Source: DAOSWM01 sp035380045 (GTDB lineage Bacteria > Bacteroidota > Bacteroidia > Bacteroidales > Tenuifilaceae). Taken from it: a stretch of DNA of 64,000 bases. Within the stretch, counting starts at the first letter, position 1; the number at the start of each line of letters is the position of its first letter. Position numbers and translations under genes: made by a program. The stretch lies in the NCBI GenBank assembly GCA_035380045.1, contig DAOSWM010000005.1, positions 1 to 64,000 of the forward strand, written 5' to 3'. Below the pieces are notes generated by a model, which was not told the origin of the DNA, made no database searches, and worked only from the letters and a program-made list of their open reading frames with translations. Shown here one piece after another: positions 45,905 through 54,569 of the stretch.

Positions 45905-48346
45905 ATGAACAAACTCACCGTGCTAAAAACCATTACCCTAACCTTACTTTCGTTTGGTTTTGCAAGTGCCCAGAGCCATTTAATCGATAGCATTATGGCG
46001 CAGAATAACATGCACGACACAACAAAAATAAGGCAAATTATTGACTACGGTAACCAAATTAAGCAAACTTCAACGAACCAAGCGCTTATTGCATTCTCCG
46101 TTGCCGACAGCCTTGCTGGCTCCAAGTCCAGCAAGAATAATCTTTTTCTAGAACTACAAGGCGATGCGCTGAAACAGAAAGGAATCCTGTACTGGCAATT
46201 AGGCCAAAACGACATTGCAGTTCAGCAACTAAACAAGGCTCTAGATATGTTTACAACAGTAAACAGCCTAACAAAGAAAGCCGACGTACTTAACACAATT
46301 GGTATCATTCATGCCAGCCAAGCCCACTACGACGAAGCGATAACGTTTTTTAAACAATTCCTTAAGGTTGGAGAAAACTTAGAAAGTAAGCATATTATTG
46401 CACGAGCACACAACAACTTTGGTTTAGTCTTCTGGAATAAAGGGAACTACAATTCTGCCATTGAAGAGTTTTTAACCGCTCTCCGACTAAACGAAGAGCT
46501 CGGGAATCGAAAAATAATGGGTGGAAACTACAACAATATTGGAAACATACACAAACATCAGGGAAACCTTAAAAAAGCGCTTGAATACTACAGAAAATCG
46601 CTCGAAATTGCCATTGAGCTTGATATGAAACAACAAATTACCGGATGTTACAACAACATAGGCGTAGTTCTTATTGACCTTCATCGCGAGCAAACCAATA
46701 CCGACAGCATGTTGTCGTATATAAATCAAGCTATTCAATACTACGACTTTGCGTTAGCTATTGCAAAGGAAATCAATGATCAACGAAGTTTATCAATGAC
46801 CTATAACAACATTGGATCTGCATATCACGATTTTGCAGAAATTTCTATAAACCATGAATCTAAACGAAACAACCTGGATAAGGCTAAAGATAACTACACA
46901 AAATCCATTTCCATCAAAGAAGCGCTGGGCGATAAAAACGGAATGTCAATCAATTATGAAAACCTTGCAGAAATCTACCTTGAACTTGCAAAACTTCAAT
47001 CATCTCACGGTTCTGAAAAACAAAATTTGCTGGGTAGTGCATTGTTGAATGCAAAGCAATCAATGCAGCTGGCAACTGAAATTGGCTCAACTTCACGAAA
47101 AAACGAAGCAGCTCGTGCTCTTCATCGAGTTTATAAGGAACGGGGAAACTTCCCCAAAGCTCTTGAGTTTGCTGAAATCTATATTTCTACTCGCGATTCC
47201 CTTTTCTCTAAAGAGAAAACTGAGGCGCTTACCGAAATGGAAACCCGCTACCAAACAGAAAAGAAGGAGCAAGAAATTGCAAAACAACGGTTACAGATTG
47301 AAAAACATAAACTCACAAGAAATCTTCTGATTGCAGGAATTTCCTTGGGTTTTGCCTTGGCGTTGGCAATTTCAGTTGCTTACATCATTAAACGACGCTC
47401 CAATAAACTAATTAACTATAAAAACAAGGAGCTTGAGCAGGCCAACGCAGAAATACTTGCCCAGCGTGATGAAATAGAGTCGCAGCGCGATATGGTGGTT
47501 TCACAGCGCGATAGGCTTGAACAAATTAACACCCACATGACCAACAGCTTGCGTTACGCCCAGAGCATTCAGGGTGCAATTCTTCCTTCAGAGAAGCTCC
47601 TTAGCGAAATTAGTACCGACTACTTCGTATTCATGAAACCATGTGAGCTGGTTAGCGGCGACTTTTTCTGGGCAACAACCTTTGAAAACTACCGAATTTT
47701 CTGCGTGGCCGACTGCACTGGCCATGGAGTTCCGGGTGCATTCATGAGTATTCTTGGAATCACCGCGTTAAACGAAATTGTTTCGAACCACCGCGTTACA
47801 AAAGCTAGCGATGTGCTGGGCTATTTGAGAGCCAGCGTTATTGATAGCCTAAGCCAAAACGACCCGCAGCACCTCCACAAGGACGGAATGGATATTGGGT
47901 TATGTATTTACAACAACTCAACGCACGAACTCCAGTTTGCCGGAGCTCGCATTCCCCTTTGGCTCGTTACAAGCAACCCAGATTCCATCGAATTCACCAA
48001 CTCACGTCCCGAGGAACCTATTTCGAACAAAAACAACATCCTGCTCGAGGTAAAAGGTGATATTATGCCTGTTGGCATTTCTCCTAAAATGGAATCGTTC
48101 GAAAATAATAGCATGATTATCAAAGGAAATTCTGTTTGCATATACCTTGCAACCGATGGCTTTGCCGACCAGTTTGGCCAAAAGGAGAACGCCAAGTTCA
48201 CCACCAAGCGACTCAAGAGCCTTATTCTTGAACACACTGAAAAACCATTCAGCATGCAGGAAAAAATTCTCGACAATACTTTCGAAGGCTGGAAAGGAAT
48301 GGAGTACCAAATTGATGATGTGACAATTCTTGGATTAAAACTATAA
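45905..48346 (+). CDS. TPR-TM-SpoIIE phosphatase, array member 5 (813 aa)
   Basis: Signal peptide to about residue 23 (SFGFASAQ), TPRs to about 430 with an insertion-rich repeat around residues 265-330, a transmembrane helix near 472-495 and a QRDEIESQRDMVVSQRDR coiled coil. The SpoIIE domain keeps ADCTGHGVPGAFMSILG, KDGMDIGLC, ATDGFADQFGQ and QIDDVTILG. The phosphatase half is nearly the same as in member 6, sharing for example NEIVSNHRVTKA and ASVIDSLSQNDP, whereas the TPR halves differ clearly. IMPVG subgroup. Confidence 0.9.
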   Translation: MNKLTVLKTITLTLLSFGFASAQSHLIDSIMAQNNMHDTTKIRQIIDYGNQIKQTSTNQALIAFSVADSLAGSKSSKNNLFLELQGDALKQKGILYWQLGQNDIAVQQLNKALDMFTTVNSLTKKADVLNTIGIIHASQAHYDEAITFFKQFLKVGENLESKHIIARAHNNFGLVFWNKGNYNSAIEEFLTALRLNEELGNRKIMGGNYNNIGNIHKHQGNLKKALEYYRKSLEIAIELDMKQQITGCYNNIGVVLIDLHREQTNTDSMLSYINQAIQYYDFALAIAKEINDQRSLSMTYNNIGSAYHDFAEISINHESKRNNLDKAKDNYTKSISIKEALGDKNGMSINYENLAEIYLELAKLQSSHGSEKQNLLGSALLNAKQSMQLATEIGSTSRKNEAARALHRVYKERGNFPKALEFAEIYISTRDSLFSKEKTEALTEMETRYQTEKKEQEIAKQRLQIEKHKLTRNLLIAGISLGFALALAISVAYIIKRRSNKLINYKNKELEQANAEILAQRDEIESQRDMVVSQRDRLEQINTHMTNSLRYAQSIQGAILPSEKLLSEISTDYFVFMKPCELVSGDFFWATTFENYRIFCVADCTGHGVPGAFMSILGITALNEIVSNHRVTKASDVLGYLRASVIDSLSQNDPQHLHKDGMDIGLCIYNNSTHELQFAGARIPLWLVTSNPDSIEFTNSRPEEPISNKNNILLEVKGDIMPVGISPKMESFENNSMIIKGNSVCIYLATDGFADQFGQKENAKFTTKRLKSLILEHTEKPFSMQEKILDNTFEGWKGMEYQIDDVTILGLKL

Positions 48347-48469
48347 AAGCCTGATAAATAATCATTTCGTCCTTTCTGTTAAATCAAAGTATGTATGCCA
48401 CCAAAATATTATATATTTTTAGGTTGGTTATTCACCTCTAATCAATATTTCATATTATAATTTTTCAGT

Positions 48470-50767
48470 ATGAAAATTTCTCATTTCCAAACCTTTATCA
48501 TAGTTCTAATGCTGTTCCCCAGCATCTGTTTAAGCCAGGAAAACTTTAGTCTAAAGCTGAACCAGGCTCAGAACGATAGTGCCCGATGCGATTTACTAAT
48601 CAAACACTCCAACTTATATGTCCGGCAAAACGCTGATTCTGCATGGTTCTATATTAACCTTGCGAAGGAGATTGCTGAAAAAAACTATGATGATTACATC
48701 TGGGCTAAGCTTATGCTAGGAAATATCCATAGAGATCAGGGAAACTTACACTACTATAGCAACAATTTCAACGAGGCAATTAAATCCTATGCTCTTGCTG
48801 CCGAGAACTATCAAAAAGTATCCTCCCTGGAACCGGATGCTGCTGCCGAGAGAATAAACCTTGCATTAGCTAGGCTTTACGTAAATATGGGTGTAGTGTA
48901 CACATACCTAGGTAACTATGACTTAGCCATGCAAAAGTACATTGATGCGCTTACAGTTTACGAAAAAATTAATGACATTTCCGGAATGGCCAGCTGCTAC
49001 CTTGGCATGGCAAATTTAGACAGCTTCCAAAAGGAGTATGATCGGGCTATTCAAAAGTTGAACCAAGCTTGCGAGCTTTACCAAACAATTGGAGACAAGA
49101 GCAATCTGGCAAACTGTTACAATTCGCTTGGTGGTATATACTTCGAAAAGAAGGAGTTTGACCTCGCGATTGAAACATTTCTTAAAACCCAGAAATTTAG
49201 GGAAGAGCTAAACGACAAAAGCGGTGTTTCCACCGCCTACACTAACCTTGCAAATGTCTACCTAGGAAAAGGAGAGTTTGAAAAATCTCTTGAATATTTC
49301 ACAAAGTCCCTTGCTATCGATCAAACTCTGGGCGATATGTACAGCGTGGCGGTTGTACAGGCCAATATTGCAAGCCTTTACGATAAAATGGCAACCTCCC
49401 CGAATGTTGATCCTCAGGCTAGGGTTAAATATTTTTACCTAGCTCTTGAGTACGGGAAAATGGCTTACGCCAACGCAAAGGAGATGGATGTTTTACCCCT
49501 AAACAATTTTATTTACAGCATTCTATGTTTAGTAAATCGATCTATAGGTAATTATCCCGACGCAGATTTTTACTTTGAGAAATATGTACAAACCAACGAT
49601 AGTCTGTACAGCAACGAGAAGGCCAAGGCACTAAGCGAAATTCAAACCATATATGAAACCCAGAAAAAACAGCAGGAGATTGACTACTTGAGTGCAGTTA
49701 GCCGCAGGCAAAAGGCAGTAACATACACCATACTTATTGGCTTTCTTTTGGTCGCTATCCTCTCCTCTGTTCTCCTTAAACTTTTCATCCAAAAGAAAAA
49801 GGCTAACATGCTCCTTAACGAACAAAAAGAGCAGATTACACTCCAGAATGCAAACTTGCAGCAGGCAAACGAAGAAATATTGGCACAGCACGATGAGATA
49901 TCGGCTCAACGCGACTTGGTAATCAGCCAAAAGCAAAAGTTAGAAGATATTCACACACAAGTAACGAACAGCATACGATACGCCCAAAGCATTCAAGCTG
50001 CCATACTCCCTTCGGAAAAAAAACTTGCCGATATTAGTCCCGATTTCTTTGTCGTTATGAAACCCTGCGAGCTGGTTAGCGGCGACTTTTTCTGGGCAAC
50101 AACTTTTAATGAATACAAAGTTTTTTGTGTGGCCGATTGTACTGGGCATGGGGTTCCTGGTGCTTTTATGAGTATTCTGGGAATATCTGCGCTAAACGAA
50201 ATTGTATCAAACCACAGGGTAACAAAAGCCAACGATATTCTAGGTTATATTAGGGCTAGCGTAATCGACAGCCTTAGCCAGAACGACCCACTTCACCTGC
50301 ATAAAGATGGGATGGATATTGGCGTTTGCATTTTCAACACCGAAACTAAACAGTTACAGTTTGCTGGCGCACGCATCCCTCTCTGGATTGTTACCGAAAA
50401 TGATTCGGCGATTAGCTGGGATGGGGCTACACCTAGCTGCTCATTTGCAAATAATTATTATTCTCTATACGAAATTAAGGGTGATATCATGCCGGTAGGC
50501 ATGTCACCAAAAATGGAACCTTTTCGTAACAATAATATTTTTATAAACAACCCTGTTTCCCTCTTTCTTGCCACCGATGGTTATGCCGACCAGTTTGGCC
50601 AAACTGATAAAACCAAGTTCACAACCAAACGGCTAAAGAATCTTATTCTTGAAAACGTTGATAAACCTTTTAGCTTACAGGGAGAATTTCTCGATAGTAC
50701 ATTCGAGGAATGGCGGGGCACAGAGTACCAGCTAGATGATGTTACAATTCTTGGAATAAAACTGTAG
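48470..50767 (+). CDS. TPR-TM-SpoIIE phosphatase, array member 6 (765 aa)
   Basis: Signal peptide (FIIVLMLFPSICLSQ), TPRs to about residue 385, transmembrane helix near 417-440, and a coiled coil with LAQHDEISAQRDLVISQKQ. The catalytic domain has ADCTGHGVPGAFMSILG, KDGMDIGVC, ATDGYADQFGQ and QLDDVTILG, so it should be active. It is the closest paralogue of member 5. Its stop abuts the stop of the convergent histidine kinase gene with no intervening base. Confidence 0.9.
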   Translation: MKISHFQTFIIVLMLFPSICLSQENFSLKLNQAQNDSARCDLLIKHSNLYVRQNADSAWFYINLAKEIAEKNYDDYIWAKLMLGNIHRDQGNLHYYSNNFNEAIKSYALAAENYQKVSSLEPDAAAERINLALARLYVNMGVVYTYLGNYDLAMQKYIDALTVYEKINDISGMASCYLGMANLDSFQKEYDRAIQKLNQACELYQTIGDKSNLANCYNSLGGIYFEKKEFDLAIETFLKTQKFREELNDKSGVSTAYTNLANVYLGKGEFEKSLEYFTKSLAIDQTLGDMYSVAVVQANIASLYDKMATSPNVDPQARVKYFYLALEYGKMAYANAKEMDVLPLNNFIYSILCLVNRSIGNYPDADFYFEKYVQTNDSLYSNEKAKALSEIQTIYETQKKQQEIDYLSAVSRRQKAVTYTILIGFLLVAILSSVLLKLFIQKKKANMLLNEQKEQITLQNANLQQANEEILAQHDEISAQRDLVISQKQKLEDIHTQVTNSIRYAQSIQAAILPSEKKLADISPDFFVVMKPCELVSGDFFWATTFNEYKVFCVADCTGHGVPGAFMSILGISALNEIVSNHRVTKANDILGYIRASVIDSLSQNDPLHLHKDGMDIGVCIFNTETKQLQFAGARIPLWIVTENDSAISWDGATPSCSFANNYYSLYEIKGDIMPVGMSPKMEPFRNNNIFINNPVSLFLATDGYADQFGQTDKTKFTTKRLKNLILENVDKPFSLQGEFLDSTFEEWRGTEYQLDDVTILGIKL

Positions 50768-51985
50768 CTAACCCCTCGAATTGGACAAATCAGTTTTTGG
50801 CACAGTAAACGAGAACTCTGAACCCTCTCCTATTTTACTATCAACCCAAATGGTTCCTCCGTTACGCTCAACAAACTCTTTACAAAGTATTAACCCAAGA
50901 CCCGTTCCTGTTTCCTGTGCCGTTCCTGCTGTTGTTATATTTGAATCTATTCGAAAAAGTTTTGCTAAATCTTTATCAGCAATGCCAACACCTGTGTCCT
51001 TTACAGAAACTTTCCAATATAGTCCACTTTCTTCAACATCGCATGTTATGGTACCATTTGTTGGGGTAAACTTAATTGCATTGGAAACTAAATTCCTAAC
51101 AACAGTGGTAATTTGATTTAAATCAACGTATGCAGCATAATTCTTCCCTATGCTCACGTGCATTGTGATACCCTTTTGGCGAGCATTGCCTAGAAGCAAA
51201 TCAACGCTTTCATCAATCACGTCTTTTAAGTCAACCATTTTAGGTCGAAGAGGCATACGTCCGGTTTGTACCATCGACCACTGTAAAAGGTTTTCAAGAA
51301 GGTTGAAAGTGTTGTTCGAGTACTTGTATATTTGGTGAATAAAATTTTTAAGGCTATTCGAATCGAAACTTTCAAACTCTCGTGCCAATAACTCGCTTAT
51401 TCCTAACACGGTGCTGAATGGATTCTTAAGATCGTGTGCAATTATTGCAAAGAATTTATCCTTGGTGCTGTTTAGCGACTCAAGCTCCATCCTCTGTTTT
51501 TCCAGAACACCTTTCTGTTCCTCAATTTCTTTATTTTTTTTTGTCAGCTCAGATTCAAGCTTATTGTAATCTCTTAGCCTATATACCAACCCTCTAAGCA
51601 TCGCCTGGTTAATTTCAGGTCGTTTCTGAATTACATCGAAAAAGGTTTGCTGATCGAAACGTAGCAATTTTGTTGGTTCCACTGCTGTTACAGAGGCGCT
51701 TCGTACCGACGAATCAAGCAGCGAATACTCTCCTATGTATTCTTGCTTACCAAAATAAGCGTACACATGGTCTCCATCGTGCACCTTCACTTTCCCCGAA
51801 ACTATTAAGTAGAGTGCATAATCCTTGTCGCCCTTCTCAAATAGAACTTCATTATCAGCTAACAATTTTGATGAAAGAACCTCTGCGATACTAAAAAGAA
51901 GAGACTCATCAAGATCTGAGAAAATACTAATTGACTTAAGCAACGAAATTCTTGAATGGATTTCAGCGGACGATAAATGTTCCAT
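50768..51985 (-). CDS. Cyclic-nucleotide-binding histidine kinase (405 aa)
   Basis: Residues about 13-145 form a cNMP-binding (CRP-like) domain with the phosphate-binding cassette GEYSLLDSSVRSASV, which keeps the Glu and Arg that bind cyclic nucleotide. A short coiled coil leads to HisKA with phospho-acceptor His184 in AIIAHDLKNPF, then HATPase_c with NLVSNAIKFT (N box), DTGVGIAD (G1) and GTGLGLILCKEF (G2). No receiver domain and no membrane segment are present, so it is a cytoplasmic kinase that needs a separate response regulator, not found here. It lies tail to tail with the phosphatase array and is divergent from the second Cache sensor. Confidence 0.92.
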   Translation of the reverse strand: MEHLSSAEIHSRISLLKSISIFSDLDESLLFSIAEVLSSKLLADNEVLFEKGDKDYALYLIVSGKVKVHDGDHVYAYFGKQEYIGEYSLLDSSVRSASVTAVEPTKLLRFDQQTFFDVIQKRPEINQAMLRGLVYRLRDYNKLESELTKKNKEIEEQKGVLEKQRMELESLNSTKDKFFAIIAHDLKNPFSTVLGISELLAREFESFDSNSLKNFIHQIYKYSNNTFNLLENLLQWSMVQTGRMPLRPKMVDLKDVIDESVDLLLGNARQKGITMHVSIGKNYAAYVDLNQITTVVRNLVSNAIKFTPTNGTITCDVEESGLYWKVSVKDTGVGIADKDLAKLFRIDSNITTAGTAQETGTGLGLILCKEFVERNGGTIWVDSKIGEGSEFSFTVPKTDLSNSRG

Positions 51986-52093
51986 TGTTCATTTGGTATT
52001 CAAAAAGAAAGTATACATATAGCTTGTAAAAATAGGAAAAGAAATGTTTCCAACATAATCAAAAACACATAAAAACTAGCTCAAACAATAATA

Positions 52094-52128
52094 TTGTGCA
52101 TGCGGTAATGAAGAAACAATTATTTTTG
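52094..52128 (+). promoter_or_regulatory. Putative promoter of the second Cache sensor
   Basis: TTG at 52094-52096 and TATTTTTG at 52121-52128 (24-bp spacer) fit the Bacteroidota primary promoter, 46 bp before the start codon. Confidence 0.45.
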
Positions 52129-52148
52129 TTATGTTTAAAGTTCCAATT

Positions 52149-52164
52149 TTGTTGTCCACAACAA
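52149..52164. promoter_or_regulatory. 16-bp palindrome in the sensor leader
   Basis: TTGTTGT and ACAACAA flank CC as a perfect inverted repeat just downstream of the putative -7 box and 10 bp before the ATG. Its position would suit a repressor operator or a small leader hairpin. Confidence 0.35.
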
Positions 52165-52174
52165 TATACTTACC

Positions 52175-54466
52175 ATGAAGCTGCAGCTCAATATCCGACA
52201 AAAAATTAGTTTTTTCGTACTAGGTGCATCCATCCTCCTCTTTTCGATAACCATTGGATTTTCCAGCATCTCGAGTAAACGAATGGCGTACGATAACATC
52301 ACCAAATTAACCGATTCGTATACCGACCATTACGCTGCAATGGTTGAAAGTTGGCTTAACAGCGATATTGCTATCGCCAGATCGCTTTCCAACGCTTTTC
52401 TTGAACACAAACAAATTCCTTTCGACCAGTGGAGACACCTCATAATGGGAATGTACCAGCGGGTTCTTGAAGCAAACCCACAGGTAGATGCAATATGGGA
52501 CAGCTGGGAGTACAGTTACCTTGATCCTAACTGGGAAAAGGAACATGGACGATGGTTACACATTAGCTATAGAGAAAACGGACGAATTCTATCAAAAACC
52601 GAGGCTCGAAGCCTCGACAAGGATCCTCCTGTGTACGCTTCGCTGAAGAGTGCTAGCCGTGAAAGCGTCGTTGAACCATACCTTTCAACCCTTCAGGTTG
52701 GTGGTTTTATGACTTCGTTAACTTCGCCCATGTTTGTAAATGGGAAATACATCGGGTTGATTGGAATTGATGTTTTCCTCGGTCGTTTTCAAGCTCTGGT
52801 ATGCGGAATTAAACCCTACCCTGAGAGCCATGCATTTCTGCTATCGAATAAAGGAACATTTATTGCTCACCCCGACACTGCTATTTTCAGCAAAAACATT
52901 ATTGATGTATATCCCGAACTTAACGAGGAGCAACAAGTTCTTGATAAAATTCGACATGCCGAACGATACAACTTCACCTACACCGATAAAGTGTCGGGTA
53001 AAAAACTTTTCTACAGCATTAGCCCAATTAGCATCGGCCACACAAACACTCCTTGGGCACTTGGAATAGTTGTTCCTGAGGATGTTATACTTGCCGATGC
53101 AAACAAAAACTTTAACATCAGTTTAATTGTTGGAATCGTGAGTGTACTCGTATTGGTTCTTATTATCTTAATACTTGCGAATAATATCACAAAACCAATC
53201 AAGCAAATTACCTTACTTTTAGAAGAGCTGGCTTTAGGAAGAGTTGATGGGTCGATGCAAGTCAGCATTAATACAGGCGATGAGATTGCACAAATGGGTC
53301 GTGCTTTATCCAAATCTATTAAAGGTTTGATTGCCAAAACCGAATTTGCCACCAACATTGGCAAAGGTGAGCTGAACACAGAACTTAAACGGCTTAGCGA
53401 TTACGATTCTCTAGGTAAATCACTTATCGAAATGCAGAAATCTCTTCAGAAGGCGAAGGAAGAGGAGGAAGAAAGGAAAAAGGAAGAGGAGGTTCGTAGA
53501 TGGATTAACGAAGGGCTGGCAAAATTTGGCGACATTTTAAGGCAGAACAACGATAACCTATCCAGGCTCTCCGATGAAATTACAAAAAATTTAGTATGGT
53601 ACCTCAACGCTTCTTTAGGAGGTATTTTTGTAAAGGATCAGGACTCTGAATCTCTTGAGCTGGTTTCTGCTTTTGCGTATGACAGGAAGCGCTTCCTTAA
53701 AAAATCTTTCGAACCCGGTGAAGGATTAATTGGTGCCTGTGCAGCAGAAAAAGACACCATTTTTCTGGCAGTAGTTCCTGATGAATACATTGAAGTTGAT
53801 TCTGGTTTAGGAGGGACTAAACCAAATTCGATTTTACTAATACCACTTAAAATTGAGGGAGAAATATTAGGTGTTATTGAACTTGCTTCGCTAAAGCAAT
53901 TCTCAAAAAACGAAATTGAATTCGTAGAAAAATTAGCAGAAAGCATCGCCTCCACGCTTAAATCAGTTAGAATAAACCAAACCACCGCCGATCTTCTTCA
54001 AAAATCACAGGAACAGGCCGAAATGATGGCCGCACAGGAGGAGGAAATGCGCCAAAACATGGAGGAGCTGCAGGCCACACAAGAAGAAGCCGCCCGAAAA
54101 TCGGTTGAAATGGAAAGCATCATCAACGCCCTAAACGCCTCCTCTTTCGTTATGGAGTACGATACAGACGGCACAATTATTAGCATTAACGAGGCGTACC
54201 TCAAGCTTCTTGGTTTAACAAGGGAGGAAGCAATTGGCAAACACCACTCGGACAACATTGTGCTCTCCGATGCTCAAAAAATGGTTTACGAAGAGTTTTG
54301 GGCAAACCTTCGGAAAGGAAAGATTCAGAAACAAACTACTCACGTAAACATGCATGGCCGAGAATTCACCTTCCTAGAAACATATACCCCTATCCAAAAT
54401 TCAAATGGCGAGGTTTATAAAATACTTAAAATCGCCACTGATATTTCCTCGAATACAGCACACTAG
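52175..54466 (+). CDS. dCache-HAMP-GAF-PAS membrane sensor without output domain (763 aa)
   Basis: Transmembrane helix 1 (about residues 12-30), a periplasmic double-Cache domain, transmembrane helix 2 (about 312-336, ILILANNITKP), HAMP, a GAF domain (about 440-600), a coiled coil with EEEMRQNMEELQATQEE, and one PAS domain (about 645-763). It ends without kinase, cyclase, phosphatase or MCP tip. It is paralogous to the sensor at 11656: the coiled-coil motif is identical over 17 residues and the PAS domains share GKHHSD and LETY segments. It neighbours the phosphatase array, as the other sensor neighbours the lone phosphatase. Confidence 0.88.
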   Translation: MKLQLNIRQKISFFVLGASILLFSITIGFSSISSKRMAYDNITKLTDSYTDHYAAMVESWLNSDIAIARSLSNAFLEHKQIPFDQWRHLIMGMYQRVLEANPQVDAIWDSWEYSYLDPNWEKEHGRWLHISYRENGRILSKTEARSLDKDPPVYASLKSASRESVVEPYLSTLQVGGFMTSLTSPMFVNGKYIGLIGIDVFLGRFQALVCGIKPYPESHAFLLSNKGTFIAHPDTAIFSKNIIDVYPELNEEQQVLDKIRHAERYNFTYTDKVSGKKLFYSISPISIGHTNTPWALGIVVPEDVILADANKNFNISLIVGIVSVLVLVLIILILANNITKPIKQITLLLEELALGRVDGSMQVSINTGDEIAQMGRALSKSIKGLIAKTEFATNIGKGELNTELKRLSDYDSLGKSLIEMQKSLQKAKEEEEERKKEEEVRRWINEGLAKFGDILRQNNDNLSRLSDEITKNLVWYLNASLGGIFVKDQDSESLELVSAFAYDRKRFLKKSFEPGEGLIGACAAEKDTIFLAVVPDEYIEVDSGLGGTKPNSILLIPLKIEGEILGVIELASLKQFSKNEIEFVEKLAESIASTLKSVRINQTTADLLQKSQEQAEMMAAQEEEMRQNMEELQATQEEAARKSVEMESIINALNASSFVMEYDTDGTIISINEAYLKLLGLTREEAIGKHHSDNIVLSDAQKMVYEEFWANLRKGKIQKQTTHVNMHGREFTFLETYTPIQNSNGEVYKILKIATDISSNTAH

Positions 54467-54501
54467 CATAACGGTTATTGTTAAATTTTGTTTATTGTAA
54501 T

Positions 54502-54540
54502 AAATGGCATAATATTTTATGCCATTTATTGTTTTATTTT
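54502..54540 (+). terminator. Rho-independent terminator
   Basis: A perfect 11-bp stem (AAATGGCATAA at 54502-54512 against 54517-54527) with a TATT loop is followed by ATTGTTTTATTTT. It ends the sensor transcript and isolates the TonB-receptor genes. Confidence 0.82.
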
Positions 54541-54569
54541 GCAAAACCTAAAAAATTAACCGTTACTGC

